From NCBI GenBank assembly GCA_009760855.2, contig WPIO01000184.1, forward strand, positions 442,259 through 506,258: 64,000 nucleotides of DNA, written 5' to 3'. Under the pieces are notes generated by a model. The model was not told where the DNA came from and made no database searches. It saw only the letters and a list, made by a program, of their open reading frames with translations. This document shows positions 47,070 to 58,036 of the stretch, in pieces. The position numbers were made by a program, and so were the translations under genes. This stretch comes from Cristatella mucedo (taxonomy: Eukaryota; Bryozoa; Phylactolaemata; Cristatellidae). The first letter of the stretch is position 1, and each line of letters begins with the position of its first letter.

Positions 47070-48020
47070 AAGGAAAACTGGGTGGAAGGCTAGAAGGTAG
47101 TTGCTCAGGTTCTCTTGATCTAGTCTTTCTTTCGTGACTAGTGGCCTGACTAAGGCATTTTGAAAGGGGCTAGGACATGAACTGAGGCTAATGACTAATT
47201 TTATGATTTTAGTTCTTCTTGGCAGCGAATTTATGCGTCGTAGAAGCAGGACAATGGGAACGGGGTCTAAAGACTAGTAGTGTTCTTCGATCGGAATATG
47301 AACTTCTGGACGAGGTCGCAAGTTTGTCCTCCTTGAGTGTAGACACTGAGGTACTGCATGGAATGCAGGGAAATGACTCCGAAAAGGATGCTGCTACCCT
47401 TGGGAAGGACTCCCTGATCTTGTCTATCTTGTTGACAAAGAAGCTAGAGAAGCAATTGGCTACATCACAAGGATCGCTTGGTGAGGATCTAATGTTAGAG
47501 TGGTTAACGAGACTCTTGATCTTATGCATAGGCATTTTTGGGTTGAGCATGTGTGATTCAACAACGTTTTTAACGAAGCTGGACTTGCTCTTTGCTAGGA
47601 TCGATTGGTGCGATCTATAGCAGTCCGCTGTACCTGCGATGGACAGTCAGTCCTGATATTTTCGGGTTTTTCAAGCTTGTGCTTACTAGACCTAATTTGA
47701 CGTTTTCAGGAAACCATAAGCCGTCGAGGCGAGGACACAGGTCACACTTTGTCAGAGGTGCAAACTCATCAAGCTTGTCGGCTAGTGTCGTGTTATAGCG
47801 TTCTAATAATGGTGACTGGTCGAAAGGGGTATTGAGCAACAGTAGTGAAGATGATGTTGTCACTCGGACAGCATCGGCGACAGGTGTCTTAAGGTTTCAG
47901 GATTCACAGGCGACTTTGGATGCGGATGAGGGAACGCACTGTAGGCTGGATGAGATCTGCATGTGGTCTAATAAACGGACTCTGGTGATAATAGGTGATG
48001 ATAGCGTGTAGTTGTAGCAG

Positions 48021-49794
48021 AAAATTCGGCTGAATGAAGAGAGATTCGGTGGAATTTACTCAGGGCTGTACTGCAGTAAATAAGAAATGTATTTGCCACA
48101 TCGATGTCTTCGGACAGGTCTGCTTAAACCATTGTCTGCATCTTCGAGTATGCAATACGTTTTACAAGAAGAGTACTGAGATGGACCATTTAAACCTGGA
48201 TAATGACTATATTGATGAAATGGGAAATTTTGAAGCAGGTATGGGCTTGGTAGTGATCATTAGAAGGAGATATCTATTAACACGACCTGCTCACAAAATC
48301 CCGCAAGCTTGTTGAAATCATCAAATAATCAACCGTTCGAAATATTGTAATATAAATAATGTCCTTATTCGTAAATAATTAGATATGCCTGCAGCCAGAC
48401 ACTCAAGCTAGGTCAATCTCATACAGGCCAGGGCGGCTGCAGCTGGTTCAAGGACGTCGGTGCCCTGAATCGGTGCCTCAAACTCTCTAGTCGGCACAGG
48501 CCAGAAGCCTCTGCATGCTCCTGACTCATCGTGCACGACTTGTGTTCCGGCGACCTGTTGCGGCAGCAGTGCATGTGCATGGGCAAAGGACTGCAGGCCT
48601 GACGTGTCACTTGCTCTTCGTAGGCCACGATCTGCTAGGCTTTTGTATATTATCATTGGCAGGTCGCATAGCTATATTTATGTACTAATGATTAGAAGTC
48701 CTCGGTTCTTAATTCTGGTGAATTATGAATATCAAAATGACAGAAATAATTTTAATCGTATCTAATCATCACCTAATGGCGACAAACAACGACGAAAATA
48801 ATTTTAATCATCCTAGCTCATCATCACCGACTGACGGCAAACAACGTTGAAACTGGCCCCAGGGATCACGGCTAATGAGATGCAGAGGCTGCCTCGATAC
48901 AAGGAGGTATGGTAATGTGGGGCGCTACGTCAGTCAGATTAGGATTAATTAGAGCCTCTTAAACGACATTGATTAGGAAGGGGCCAAGCCCTAATCAGTA
49001 GTCCAGTATACGCCGCAATAGTAATTTCGGTCATGTAATAGTCATTCAAGGGTGCCTATAGTATCGAACGAAAGTTGTGGGTATGCTAACGACACCTGCT
49101 GCTGATGAGCGCAGATATCGTGAGAATACAGGCACAAGATATCGAAGCAGTCTGTTTCATGACCTGCAAGGATATGGGTGAACAGCGCCAGCACACAACA
49201 AGTCTAACCTTCGAAAGTTGTACGCGTCCATGATTACGGAAAATAAAGCTCCAGGATGTTTGATGACGTATACAGCAAAATGTATCCAATCAAAATCATA
49301 AAATTTTATAGAATCATGTTAAACGAGCAGAGCTAAACTCGTACTTGGAATTTCACCCTCACACATGAAGTATTAGCCGAGTTGTGGATTTTAAAAGACA
49401 AAATCACATTGAGAATGAAGTTGCACACAAGTCACAAAAATGCATCTAAACAAGCTTCGCGCATGTACCTCGATCACCCAAGGTTCTAAAAGTTCTGATA
49501 CAAGTCGCATATGATGCAGAGATATGCAAAATTGTTATTTGTTGATATGTAGCTCCCAGTTTATAGCCCGGCTAGACCTGTTTTGTACGACCACTTTCTT
49601 ATGCGGAAGTCGGCAGAGCCTTCGATCCCTAACATTTCTAACACTTTTGTATTTTGAAGGGTACCCTAAAAGATATTTGAGCGTCGGAAAAGTTTTCTAA
49701 ATAATTTCTTGACAGTTCCCCTTAAGAAGCGGCAATGACCAGAATTGCGCACTGTTTCTGCAATGCTTCTATGAATGTTTTGATAAATGCAATT
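48021..49794. other. Long stretch without recognised gene
   Basis: Non-coding except for short unconvincing ORFs. It contains two imperfect tandem units of about 51 bp near 48,741-48,850 (AAATAATTTTAATC ... GGCAAACAACG). No LINE or SINE match was found. It may include intron or intergenic DNA. Confidence 0.45.
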
Positions 49795-49965
49795 GCATTT
49801 GCATGCTGACCTTATGCACGTCACCTTTAACCATGTTATGCTTGTTGACATTGAGCATGCTACAAGTTACCATTCGATCAGGCTACCTTTGCGCCAAATG
49901 TAAAGTGCCGAGAAAGAGATTAGGTTCTCAAAGGGGCTATGGAAATGTATTATTATTTTTTTTAT
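49795..49965 (+). mobile_element. LINE A 3'-end fragment, plus strand
   Basis: 3' UTR motif TTTGCATGCTGACCTTATGC, GCTACAAGTTACCATTCGATC, the stem-loop (GAGAAAGAGATTAGGTTCTC) and a TATTATTATT tail. Confidence 0.82.
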
Positions 49966-50234
49966 ATGCATATTTCAGCTTAAACTCTATCAAGGGTAGA
50001 TCTTTGCAAAAAGGCAGGTGATGGTATGTACTTCTCATCTGCAAGAGCATAGGACAGAGTGAGACGAGTTTGCTAGTTGCTGCAATGCTTCTTGTGGGAC
50101 TTGGCATATATCTCCACAGCAATAATCCTTGAGGACGGCAATTTCGGGACCAATCAATTGCTAGACTTACCATTATTTAGAAAACGATAACGAAGTACAA
50201 TAACCTAAATGAAACCAGATACATGCCTCAAAAA

Positions 50235-50430
50235 GAGTTTATCTGATCGCTCTGCTTAAATAGTTTAGATTCAGAGGTCTTATAAAACTATCGCCCCAGT
50301 TTCCCTTGCTCCTTTTTCATCGAAGATTAATGAACTGATTACCGCTAAGTAGCTCATAGAACGCATTGAAAAGAATAAATTTTCAGAACAGTTTCAATCA
50401 GAATACATGCGATACTACTCTACTTAAATG
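50235..50430 (+). mobile_element. Old LINE B-type RT fragment, plus strand
   Basis: Reads like the RT finger region NYRPVSLLPFLSK...ENN.FSE.FQS with frameshifts (CCCCAGTTTCCCTTGCTCC, then AGCTCATAGAACGCATTGAA and TTTTCAGAACAGTTTCAATC). It has no ends and no catalytic motif. Confidence 0.6.
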
Positions 50431-50984
50431 AAAGGTCAAAACTCGAGTGGCTCAATGCGGAGCAAACAGCCAGAGCGTGTCTTCAGCTGCGAGTTCTTAC
50501 TTGCCGAAACTGAACTCGAGGCTGCAGTGCTCCCAGACCCTCTGTTCTTCCAGTGCGATTCTAAAATACGTGGCTTGTGGCTTTCACATCCGGAAACTAC
50601 TGGGCCACAAAGCTAGTAAGTCAGTCTGTCCGTTTTCCGTCAGTGGTCTCATATTGACATGAAATCCATCCGGGTGTATCAGTAGTCAGACAGCGGGTTT
50701 CAGCCGCGATTACGGTAACCAAAAAAGTGGAGAAATAGGAGAAAACGTGCTAATCTGCCTACCTAGTCCGGATTGAAATTGCAAATCAAAGTGCTGCAAC
50801 TTCACTGGACTAAAAACTTGAAAGGGCGACCTTCGACCTGCTGCGGCCACGCCATTCCAGCAGCTTGAGCTCCCTGCACAGCCTTGACCTTTCTAATTTC
50901 TAATTCATTTTTCATTTTGATCGTTGCCCAAGCGCTTGGTCGAGGACCTGCTGAGTTGGTGTCATGGACATCTTCCAAATTTGC
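50431..50984. other. Stretch without recognised gene
   Basis: Short ORFs only. No family recognised. Confidence 0.4.
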
Positions 50985-51110
50985 TTTACTTATTATTATA
51001 TTCATTACTATTATTACTATATTTATTATTCTTATTATATTTATCACTTATTTATTGTTATATTTACTATTTATTTTATATATTATTTATTATTGAGTTA
51101 TACATTTGTG
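50985..51110. repeat. AT-rich low-complexity (TAT/TTA) tract
   Basis: About 125 bp made nearly only of TAT, ATT and TTA triplets with scattered C. It immediately precedes a candidate exon's pyrimidine tract. Confidence 0.85.
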
Positions 51111-51133
51111 CTGCTGTGCTTCTTTGTTGCCAG

Positions 51134-51276
51134 GCTTTTAAAATGGCCTGCGAATTGATGTTAAAGTTAAAATTCACAGCCAGTACACATTTTCGAGGAA
51201 TGGCAAGCAAGATCATGAAAGAGAGGAAGCTAAAGAGAAAGCATTCTCGCCTGCAGCAGCCAGGGGCCAGAGAGAC
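51134..51276 (+). CDS. Weak candidate exon, function unknown
   Basis: The open frame lies between an acceptor-like TGCTTCTTTGTTGCCAG (ending 51,133) and a GTAAGA donor-like site at 51,277. The peptide is basic (MASKIMKERKLKRKHSRLQQ). Length is 143 bp, so the two junction phases differ. Homology is not recognised, and splice-site-bracketed frames of this size can occur by chance. Confidence 0.25.
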
Positions 51277-51546
51277 GTAAGAAGGAGCGGGCACGATACG
51301 TTCACTAGGTATGTTTCCGTCAAACTGGTCAGGCAGAAAGCTAGAGGTACAATAAGTATCATACCAAAGTCATAATATAGATGTATCGTCAGCGACCGTG
51401 ATAGACCGCACGGATCTAGGTACTTTCCAACAAACCTAGCTTATTATAGGAATAGAGGCAGGTTATTGTCTATTTAAATCGTGGTTTCAGCTGTCACATT
51501 CCATATAACCTTGTGAAGCACTTGAATCTCTGTTGGTTAAGCAATC

Positions 51547-52566
51547 TCATAATAATAATAATAATAATAATGCACTTAATAAAGTGCCCTCAGAGAACTC
51601 AATCTCTTCCTAGGCACTTGGGGATGTTGTGACGCAAGTCAGGAGGAAGTTTCAGGCTTTGGGAGCATACGAACTAAATGCATGATCTCCAAAGGATTTA
51701 AGGTTTGTACGAGGTATTGGTAAACTGTTGGATTCCAAAAGCGGGTGGTACGACGCTTGGCCCGATGGGGGAGTATGTCTGAGAGATAGGCTGGACCCAA
51801 AAAATGAAGTGACCAAAAAGTGAGTGACATAACCTTGAAGTCAATCCGTTGCTTGACTGGTAGCCAGTGCAGGTCGGCAAGAAGTGGTGTGATGTGGCAA
51901 CTGCGACGCTCACGACAGACAAGTTTAGCTGGGGAGTTTTGCACCAGCTGCAATCACCTGATCGCACATGCTGGTAGGCCAGTAAGCAGTGAGTTGCAGA
52001 AGTCGAGACGGGATATCACAAATGCATGGGCCAACTTGCACGTGGTATCCTTGTCTAAAAAAAGGCCGAATTTTAGCAATATTATGAAGCTGAAAATAGG
52101 CAGATTTGACTGTGGAGCTGATATGGTCGTCTAACGAGAGGTCGCTTTGGAATATGACACCTAGATTTCGAGCTGATTCAACTGGAGATATGCTGGCAGA
52201 GCCAATTTTGAGCATCAGCCTTTTCAATTTGTGAATCACACTTGGTTTGCCCATAACTAGTAGGTTAGTTTAATCATCGTCTAGTTTTAGAAAATTTGCT
52301 GCCATCCATGTGCGGATGTCATCAATGCATGCAGCAAGTGAGTTGAGAGAATTTGAGGTGGTCGAAGGCTGGGAGGGATCGAAACAAAGGTACAAGTGAG
52401 TGTCATCCGCATAGAAGTGAAAGCCTAGATTGTGCTTGGCAATCACATCAGCAAGAGGGAGAGTATAAACCGTGAAATGAACCGAACCTAGCACGGAGCC
52501 CTGAGGTACCCCATATTTCAGAGGTACTTCAGATGATCTTTGTCCATTCACGTCAATACTCTGGAG
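51547..52566 (-). mobile_element. LINE A copy, minus strand
   Basis: (AAT)n tail at about 51,549-51,573 and the stem-loop are followed directly by ORF2 C-terminal sequence, because the usual 3' UTR (about 250 bp) is deleted. ORF2 then runs up to the GVPQGS/YADD region (HFYADDTHLYLCF is visible at about 52,380-52,420). Three open pieces (51,639-51,953, 51,925-52,254, 52,270-52,551) are separated by frameshifts. The 5' end is at about 52,566. Confidence 0.88.
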
Positions 52567-53194
52567 TCTGGACTAATCAACCTTAAATATGCAGCTGCAA
52601 AAAGTAATAAAAATTTAGTCTACAGATTAGTGGTTCGAATCAGAGTTTTTGTTGCTGCCTGTTTCTAAGCCTGCCTCAGAAGATGTCAATATCCGAATCA
52701 GATAAGACATTGTGGCTACAGTGAACACCGTACTGGCTATTTTGAAACCTAATAGCAAGAAGCATTACGGCCATGCAAACACCATCCTAGCAACTAGAGG
52801 AGAGAAAATTTGCTTCTCCGACGTCCCTAGAGTCACACAATCCCAATCCAATGGAAGTCCAATGATCACTCTGCTTTTGCAACAATAAACTCCAGTTAGC
52901 CTGCTTTCTCGACATATCACTTTCCATTTATGATTGTCCGCTTGATCGATCGGCCTCATAAATTCACAAACCAGCTAAACGAGGGGGCATATGCCGGTAC
53001 CTGGTTCCTTGCCGGTCCGCGGGGAAAGGCAGAGGACAGCAGCACAATCGCCCAGAATAGCTCGATGCATAGAAGGGTTGTCCTAAATGTCTGCTCTAAA
53101 AAGGCCTCGGCCTATGAACAAGAAATGCTCCTAGCCCTCACGACTGCCGCATAACTAGATAATCATAGATTTGTTTACTTTAGGTGGTGTATAC
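52567..53194. other. Stretch without recognised gene
   Basis: Between two LINE A insertions. No recognised family or convincing exon. Confidence 0.4.
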
Positions 53195-53466
53195 AAATAA
53201 TAATAATACATTTGTTATTGTACCCTCTGAGAACTCACTTTCTAGGCACTTCAATTACATATGCTGTAAAGGAAGCATGATCAAATGGTTAGCAGTGGAA
53301 TGCTCAATGAACAAGCTTAACATGGTTAGAGGTGACATGCACAGGATCAGCATGCAAATATTGTTAGTGGAAGTATTCACAGTGTCAGGATGCATAAACA
53401 CACAAAGGACGAATTAGTGAACCCATCAAGTGCTGTGAGTTTTTAGTTTCTTTTAAACGTGGTCAA
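53195..53466 (-). mobile_element. LINE A 3'-UTR fragment
   Basis: AATAATAAT tail, damaged stem-loop (CCTCTGAGAACTCACTTTCTAGG), and a 3' UTR with CATGCACAGGATCAGCATGC up to TTTCTTTTAAACGTGGTCAA. No ORF2 beyond the last codons. Confidence 0.82.
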
Positions 53467-53849
53467 TGCTGGAAAGCGCTTGCAGAGATCTTTGCCCAAT
53501 GCAGCCCTCAACATCGACTCAATGGCCAATAGGAGCACCCGGAGATCTTGCTGGCACAGATAATTGATGGATGACTGTGACTTACTTGATCTCCCAGGCC
53601 GGCATCAATCTACATGTTATCCACTTAAAATTATCCTAATAGCTGGCTTCCTTTTCTGCTGCAGCAGGCATCAATCAAAATCAATAACAAAGATAGCAAG
53701 AATAGCGGAGGAAGTGCTCACAACGGCCGTCTTTTAAGCAACTATCACTTTGCAAATTGAGATTTAGCAGAATAATCACCAAGTCTCAGTGCTCAGCAAT
53801 CTTGAAATATATTTTAATAGCTAAATCGCCTACTGAATAAATAACTGTC
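53467..53849. other. Stretch without recognised gene
   Basis: Non-coding. It lies 3' of the decayed zinc-finger gene on the minus strand. Confidence 0.4.
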
Positions 53850-55735
53850 AACGTGGAGAAGCCCAGCAGGGGCGATGAGCCAAGCGGGCAGAGAAGCAAT
53901 CGGCCATAGCAATGCAGTCACTCACAAGAGTTGGTCCACCTTGGCCCTGCACAGTAAACTGCTCACTGCAGGAGCCACTGCAGTGGCCGTGGCGAAGCTC
54001 AGCTGCTCTAGCTCCAGCTTGTGCAACCAGCATTTCCTGTGCACGAGATGGCGAATCGTCCTTCGAGCTTCGGAGCTTCCGGAGCGCAAAGCGTGCTTTA
54101 GATTCTGCTGCCCGGCTGCACTCATTGGGTGCCGCCCAGCCATATATCGCTTTGCCGGAGGCCGATTAAGTTCGGTCACGTGAACAGGGTCTCTTCGCCA
54201 GAGTCGACATCGAGCGAGGGACCGCTTGCAGACTTCATCGAGCCAGCCGTTGCTATGCTCATGCTAGCGACGCCTCTACTTAAGAGTGCGAGCTTGCAGG
54301 CGCAGGCGCCTCCTCAGGTCGCCGAAGCACTTGCCGAATTAGTCGCACGCACGCTGCGTCTCTGCTTCTCGCCCGTGTGCACGCGCAAGTGCACGTGGCT
54401 GCTGCCTCGAAATCACATACCGCACGTGTCGCACGGGTAATAATAATAATAATAATAATTCACTTGATAAAGCGCCCTCAGAGAACTCAATCTCTCTCTA
54501 GGTGCTTTACATTTGCTGTAAAGTGAAATGCAATTGAATGGTAAGTAAAATCATGCTTGAAAAACAAACGAGATGAATAATATGGTTAGGGGTGACATGC
54601 ACAGGGTCAGCATGCAAATGTGGTTAGTGGCAGCATGAGACCTCTCGTCCGAGTGCACACGCAAGTGCTTGTGCGCAAAACGTTCGGGGTGTGAAACTTC
54701 GCCCACACTGGTTGCAGCCGTGTGGCCTCAGGCCTGTGTGCAGGTGCAGGTGCTTCCTCAGGCCGCTCAGGCCGTTAAACCGCTTGCCGCATTGGTCGCA
54801 CGCGTTCGGCTTCTCGCCTGCGTGCTGGCGTGTGTGCACGCGCAGGCTTCCTTCGCCGTAGAACTGCTTCCAGCACGCGCCGCAAGCGTGCATCCTCTCG
54901 CCCGTGTGCACGCGTATGTGCAAACTCAGGTGGCTGCTGTCTCGAAACCGCATGCCGCACGTGTCGCACCCGTGCGACCTCTCGTCCGCGTGCACCCGCA
55001 AGTGCTTCCTCAGTACGTCCAGGGTGCGAAACGTCGCGCCGCATTGGTCGCAGGCGTGCGGCCTCTGGCCCGTGTGCAGGTGCAGGTGCCTCATCAGGCT
55101 ATTGGGGTCATTGAACCACTTCGGACACTGGTCGCACACGTGCGGTTTCTGGCCGGTGTGCACGTGCCGGTGCCTGGTCAGGCTGCTGGTGCGGTGATTG
55201 AACCTCTCGCCACACTGATCGTAGGCGCGCGGCTTCTCGCCCGTGTGCACTCGCATGTGCTTGCGCAGAGTGCAGCTGTCCTTCAACCGCTTGCCGCACG
55301 AGCCACACTTGCACGGCGGCCGCTCGCCCGTATGCGTGCGCTCATGTGGGCTCATGTCAGGCTGCTGGACCACGTGAACCGTTCGTCGCACGGGCGTGCG
55401 GCCGCTCGCCCGTGTGCGCGTGCGCTCGTGCCGACGCAGAGCCGCGGCCTCTCTGAACCGAACGGCCGCACGTGTCGCACGCGTGCGGCCTGTCGCCCGT
55501 GCGCGTGCGCAAGTGCCTCCGCAGGTAGCCGGCTTTGAGAAACTGCTTGCCGCAGCGGTCGCACAGGTTCAGCCCCGCGCCGGCCTCTCGTCGGAGCGCC
55601 TGGATCTCGAGGCCGGTCGCCGGCTGGAGGGGTTGGCCTTGCTCGTGCTCAGCAGCTGGACCAACGATGCCGTGGCCGTCCAGCTCGCGCATGATTACCA
55701 ACTTGCTGGCACCGGAGAACTGCTGCCCGCCGTCG
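53850..55735 (-). pseudogene. Decayed multi-finger C2H2 zinc-finger gene, split by LINE A
   Basis: GC-rich minus-strand finger array. The largest open piece (54,624-55,391, 255 codons) has seven finger units with Cys/His at about 29/32/45/49, 57/60/74/78, 86/89/102/106, 114/117/130/134, 142/145/158/162, 170/173/186/190 and 198/201/214/218. In the second unit the first Cys is Tyr and one residue is extra. TGEKP/TGQRP linkers are visible. An eighth finger (C226, C229) loses its frame. Upstream (55,357-55,701) are one or two more fingers in another frame, with LCDRCGKQFLKAGYLRRH whose last His is Arg. Downstream, LINE A at 54,437-54,638 interrupts the next finger, which resumes beyond it (54,436-54,350) with a stop. 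At least two frameshifts are seen. It could instead be a gene with errors in the sequence, but the insertion inside the array argues for a pseudogene. Confidence 0.75.
54437..54638 (-). mobile_element. LINE A tail fragment inserted in a zinc-finger array
   Basis: (AAT)n, stem-loop (GCCCTCAGAGAACTCAATCT) and 3' UTR only, ending at GGCAGCATGA. Finger-coding DNA lies on both sides (GTGTCGCACGGGT on the left, ACCTCTCGTCC on the right). These join into the arrangement seen in the finger at about 54,960-54,990, so the insertion point is inside a finger or linker. Confidence 0.85.
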
Positions 55736-56060
55736 CCGAGCTTGTACGTCTATCTCTCTCTCTCACTTTTCTTTGCTCTGGTGCCTCTGGTCGCCAGCAA
55801 GGCTGCTGCAACTAGACAAACGGGCAGGGCACTGGCACTGCCACCTTCTGACAATGCACGAACAGAGAGTACCAAGGTGCCAGGCCAAGCGATCAAGCAA
55901 GCCCACCTTATGCTGCAACATCCAGAATCGTTCAGTAGATGCAGCTCCCCACTTCCCGATTGATAGAAAGAAAACTTTGACAGACAGAACTGACGCTTGC
56001 TGGATTTTGAAAATGAAGGCAGTCTGTTGGCTACTGCGTGCTTATCCAAAGCCACCCAAA
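55736..56060. other. 5' side of the decayed zinc-finger gene
   Basis: Includes a short CT run at about 55,750-55,770 and no recognised repeat. Could hold the promoter or 5' exon of the zinc-finger gene. Nothing decisive is visible. Confidence 0.35.
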
Positions 56061-56208
56061 TTAAAATACATTAAATATAGTTCATTTGTATTGTACCCTA
56101 AGAGAACTTAAATCTCTATTCAGGCGCTTCACATATGCGACGGTGCTCGAGCCCATGACCTCGGCCAGACATTGGTCGGGGCGAGCACCTTAACCTAAGG
56201 CCAAACCT
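56061..56208 (-). mobile_element. SINE-1 copy
   Basis: Minus strand, with ATATAGTTCATTTGTATTGTACC tail side, stem-loop, GTGCTCGAGCCCATGACCTC over box B and GGTCGGGGCGAGCACCTTAA head. Confidence 0.86.
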
Positions 56209-56224
56209 GTACATAGGCTTTGAG

Positions 56225-56312
56225 TTCGCTATGGAAGAAAACTCTCCTGCATAAACCCCACTTAGACTCTAAAGGCTTTGTGCAGCAAGTGACAAAGATA
56301 CATATATAAACC
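56225..56312 (+). mobile_element. LINE B 3'-end fragment, plus strand
   Basis: AACTCTCCTGCATAA ... CTCTAAAGGCTTTGTG ... ACAAAGATACAT follows the reverse complement of the LINE B 3' block. It is decayed and has no coding sequence. Confidence 0.55.
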
Positions 56313-57002
56313 ACAGTGCTGTCGCTGAAGCACTACAGTCAGGGGGGACGTGACACGCCACTGACTAGAAGTAACTTCCTTTCAGTTTATTAGAAAGACA
56401 TGGATTTTAGACTTCTATCCTAGTCTCATTGATACTCAATCAGGTTCAGGACCGGACCCCGACTTGGCCACTACAAACACTATAAGAGTAAAATGAGAGG
56501 TGTCGAGAAACTGCAGCACTAATTTGGCATTACGGATCTTTTCAATGACTTCATTTTAATGGCCTGGTTTTCCCTCATGGTAAAAGTCCGGAGGCATCCT
56601 GACACAGGCCGGGTTTCTCATCCCCAGCACTGAAATTTTCTGCATGTTTAATTGGACCAATTTCTAACCTATATCAAACGTCAGAGCGACCACTCTGTTG
56701 CAAACCATCCCCCAGATGGTAAGACCATAGCTAACATTTAATAAAATCCATAAGGTGGTCTACCTTCCCTGTATCTTTACTGCATGCATTAGTCAATAGG
56801 GTATGCTGCAGCCATATTGACCAAAAATCTCCCTAATTTCTCCAGTGAGCTGTAGCACCTAGCAAATGTCGCACCTTCTATCAGATTACTAACATTTCCA
56901 AATATAACAACAACTGGTGTCGGCTGCATTTTAAAGTATGGCCACACTGCAGATTTTCTCTACTAACACCAAGCATTATTGTCGTGTAGCATGCCCACGA
57001 GT
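56313..57002. other. Stretch without recognised gene
   Basis: Nothing recognised. Ends where the LINE B tail (TGTAATGTAATG) begins. Confidence 0.4.
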
Positions 57003-57066
57003 GATGTAATGTAATGTAATGTATCTCCGTCAGTAACTCCACAAAGTCATAAAGACCATATGGGCG

Positions 57067-57730
57067 TTACGCAGGAGAGTTTTGTATAGCGCACTCACAG
57101 CCTAAGTGGCTTTCGGTACGCATTCGGTAGCCAACAGACTTCGTCTCACGCAACAAAGAGAAAGTGGGAAGCATAGCAGAGTTAGGAGAGCAGTTGAGGT
57201 AGTGAGTAGCATAGAAGTAGCAGTTCAGGACCACTGAAAAAGATGTGCCATAGTCGGCAGTTGGAGAGTAGATGTCGTTACGTAAGAATTGTGGAAGCAA
57301 GTTCCACAGTCTAGGACCTGCAGAGCTAAAGCTTCTGTCGCCAACTGTCTTTAAGCGGAGGAATGGGACAGCTAATTTATTGTCCACACAGGACCTGAGG
57401 GCGCGAACAGGCTGAAACTGATGTAGCAGTTCAGCTAGGTATGAAGGAGCCAAGCCGTGGCGGGCCTTGTGGGTCAGGGTAAGAACTTTGCTCCATATCC
57501 TTTGCTCAACCGGCAACCATCCTAGCTCTTTCAGCAGAGGTGACACGTGCTCAAACCGCTGGGACTTGAAGACCAGCCTTGCAGCAATATTCATAGTCCG
57601 CTGTAGTGGCATAATAGCTTTCTTTGGCAGCCCAGCCAAAAGGGAATTACAATAATCAAGCCGAGACAGAATTAAAGAGCTAGTTAAATTTTTTACAAGC
57701 CACTGTGGGAGACAGCTTCTAATCTTGGAA
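57067..57730 (-). pseudogene. LINE B ORF2 C-terminal part, 3' of the insertion
   Basis: Open frame continuing the post-RT region: SRLDYCNSLLAGLPKKA, LGWLPVEQRIWSKVLTLTHKARHGLAPSYL, LRLKTVGDRSFSSAGPRLWN, ending near CECAIQNSPA. It is separated from the main ORF only by the LINE A insertion. No catalytic residues are in this part. Confidence 0.85.
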
Positions 57731-57732
57731 GG

Positions 57733-58036
57733 GATAATAATAACAATAATAATAATATTGCACTTGATAAAGCGCCCTCAGAGAACTTAATCTCTTTCTA
57801 GGCGCTTTACATTTGCTGCAAAGTGATACGCAATAGAATAGTAAGTAAAATCATGCTTGAAAAACAAACAAAATGAATAACATGGTTAGGGGTTACATGC
57901 ACTGGGTCAGCATGCAAATGTGGTTAGTGGCAGCATGAACAGTGTCAGCACGCATAAGCACATCGAGGACGAATCACAAGGACCCATTAAATGCTGTCCT
58001 AAATAGGTATGTTTTTAAGTTTCTTTTAAATGTGAT
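57733..58036 (-). mobile_element. LINE A tail inserted in LINE B ORF2
   Basis: AAT-rich tail, stem-loop, TTTGCTGCAAAG, and 3' UTR ending at TTTCTTTTAAATGTG. Left flank AGGGAT, right flank GATCGGATG; uninterrupted copy AGGGATCGGATG (26,610). A GAT target duplication (or overlap) is therefore possible, with no loss of target DNA. Confidence 0.9.

Larger units (their letters stand above)
42785..48020 (-). mobile_element. Older LINE A copy broken by four later insertions
   Basis: Minus-strand LINE A pieces follow the element order at 42,785-42,851 and 42,997-43,222 (tail and 3' UTR), 44,273-44,985 (post-RT), 46,483-46,884 and 47,070-48,020 (RT, linker and part of the endonuclease side). The linker piece at 47,209-47,550 still reads CDVANCFSSFFVNKIDKIRE, and 47,615-47,863 reads SPLLERYNTTLADKLDEFAP, both typical of L2 elements. 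Insertions are SINE-1 (42,852-42,996), LINE A (43,223-44,272), LINE A (44,986-46,482) and SINE-2 (46,885-47,069). About 130 bp of the old copy is missing around the first LINE A insertion. Confidence 0.68.

Noticed and set aside
48034-48315. 93-aa plus-strand ORF
   Set aside because: No recognisable domain, no splice or poly(A) support, and it begins within old LINE A flank.
54669-55538. 289-aa plus-strand ORF
   Set aside because: Antisense shadow of the zinc-finger array on the minus strand; its repeating pattern follows the 84-bp finger period.
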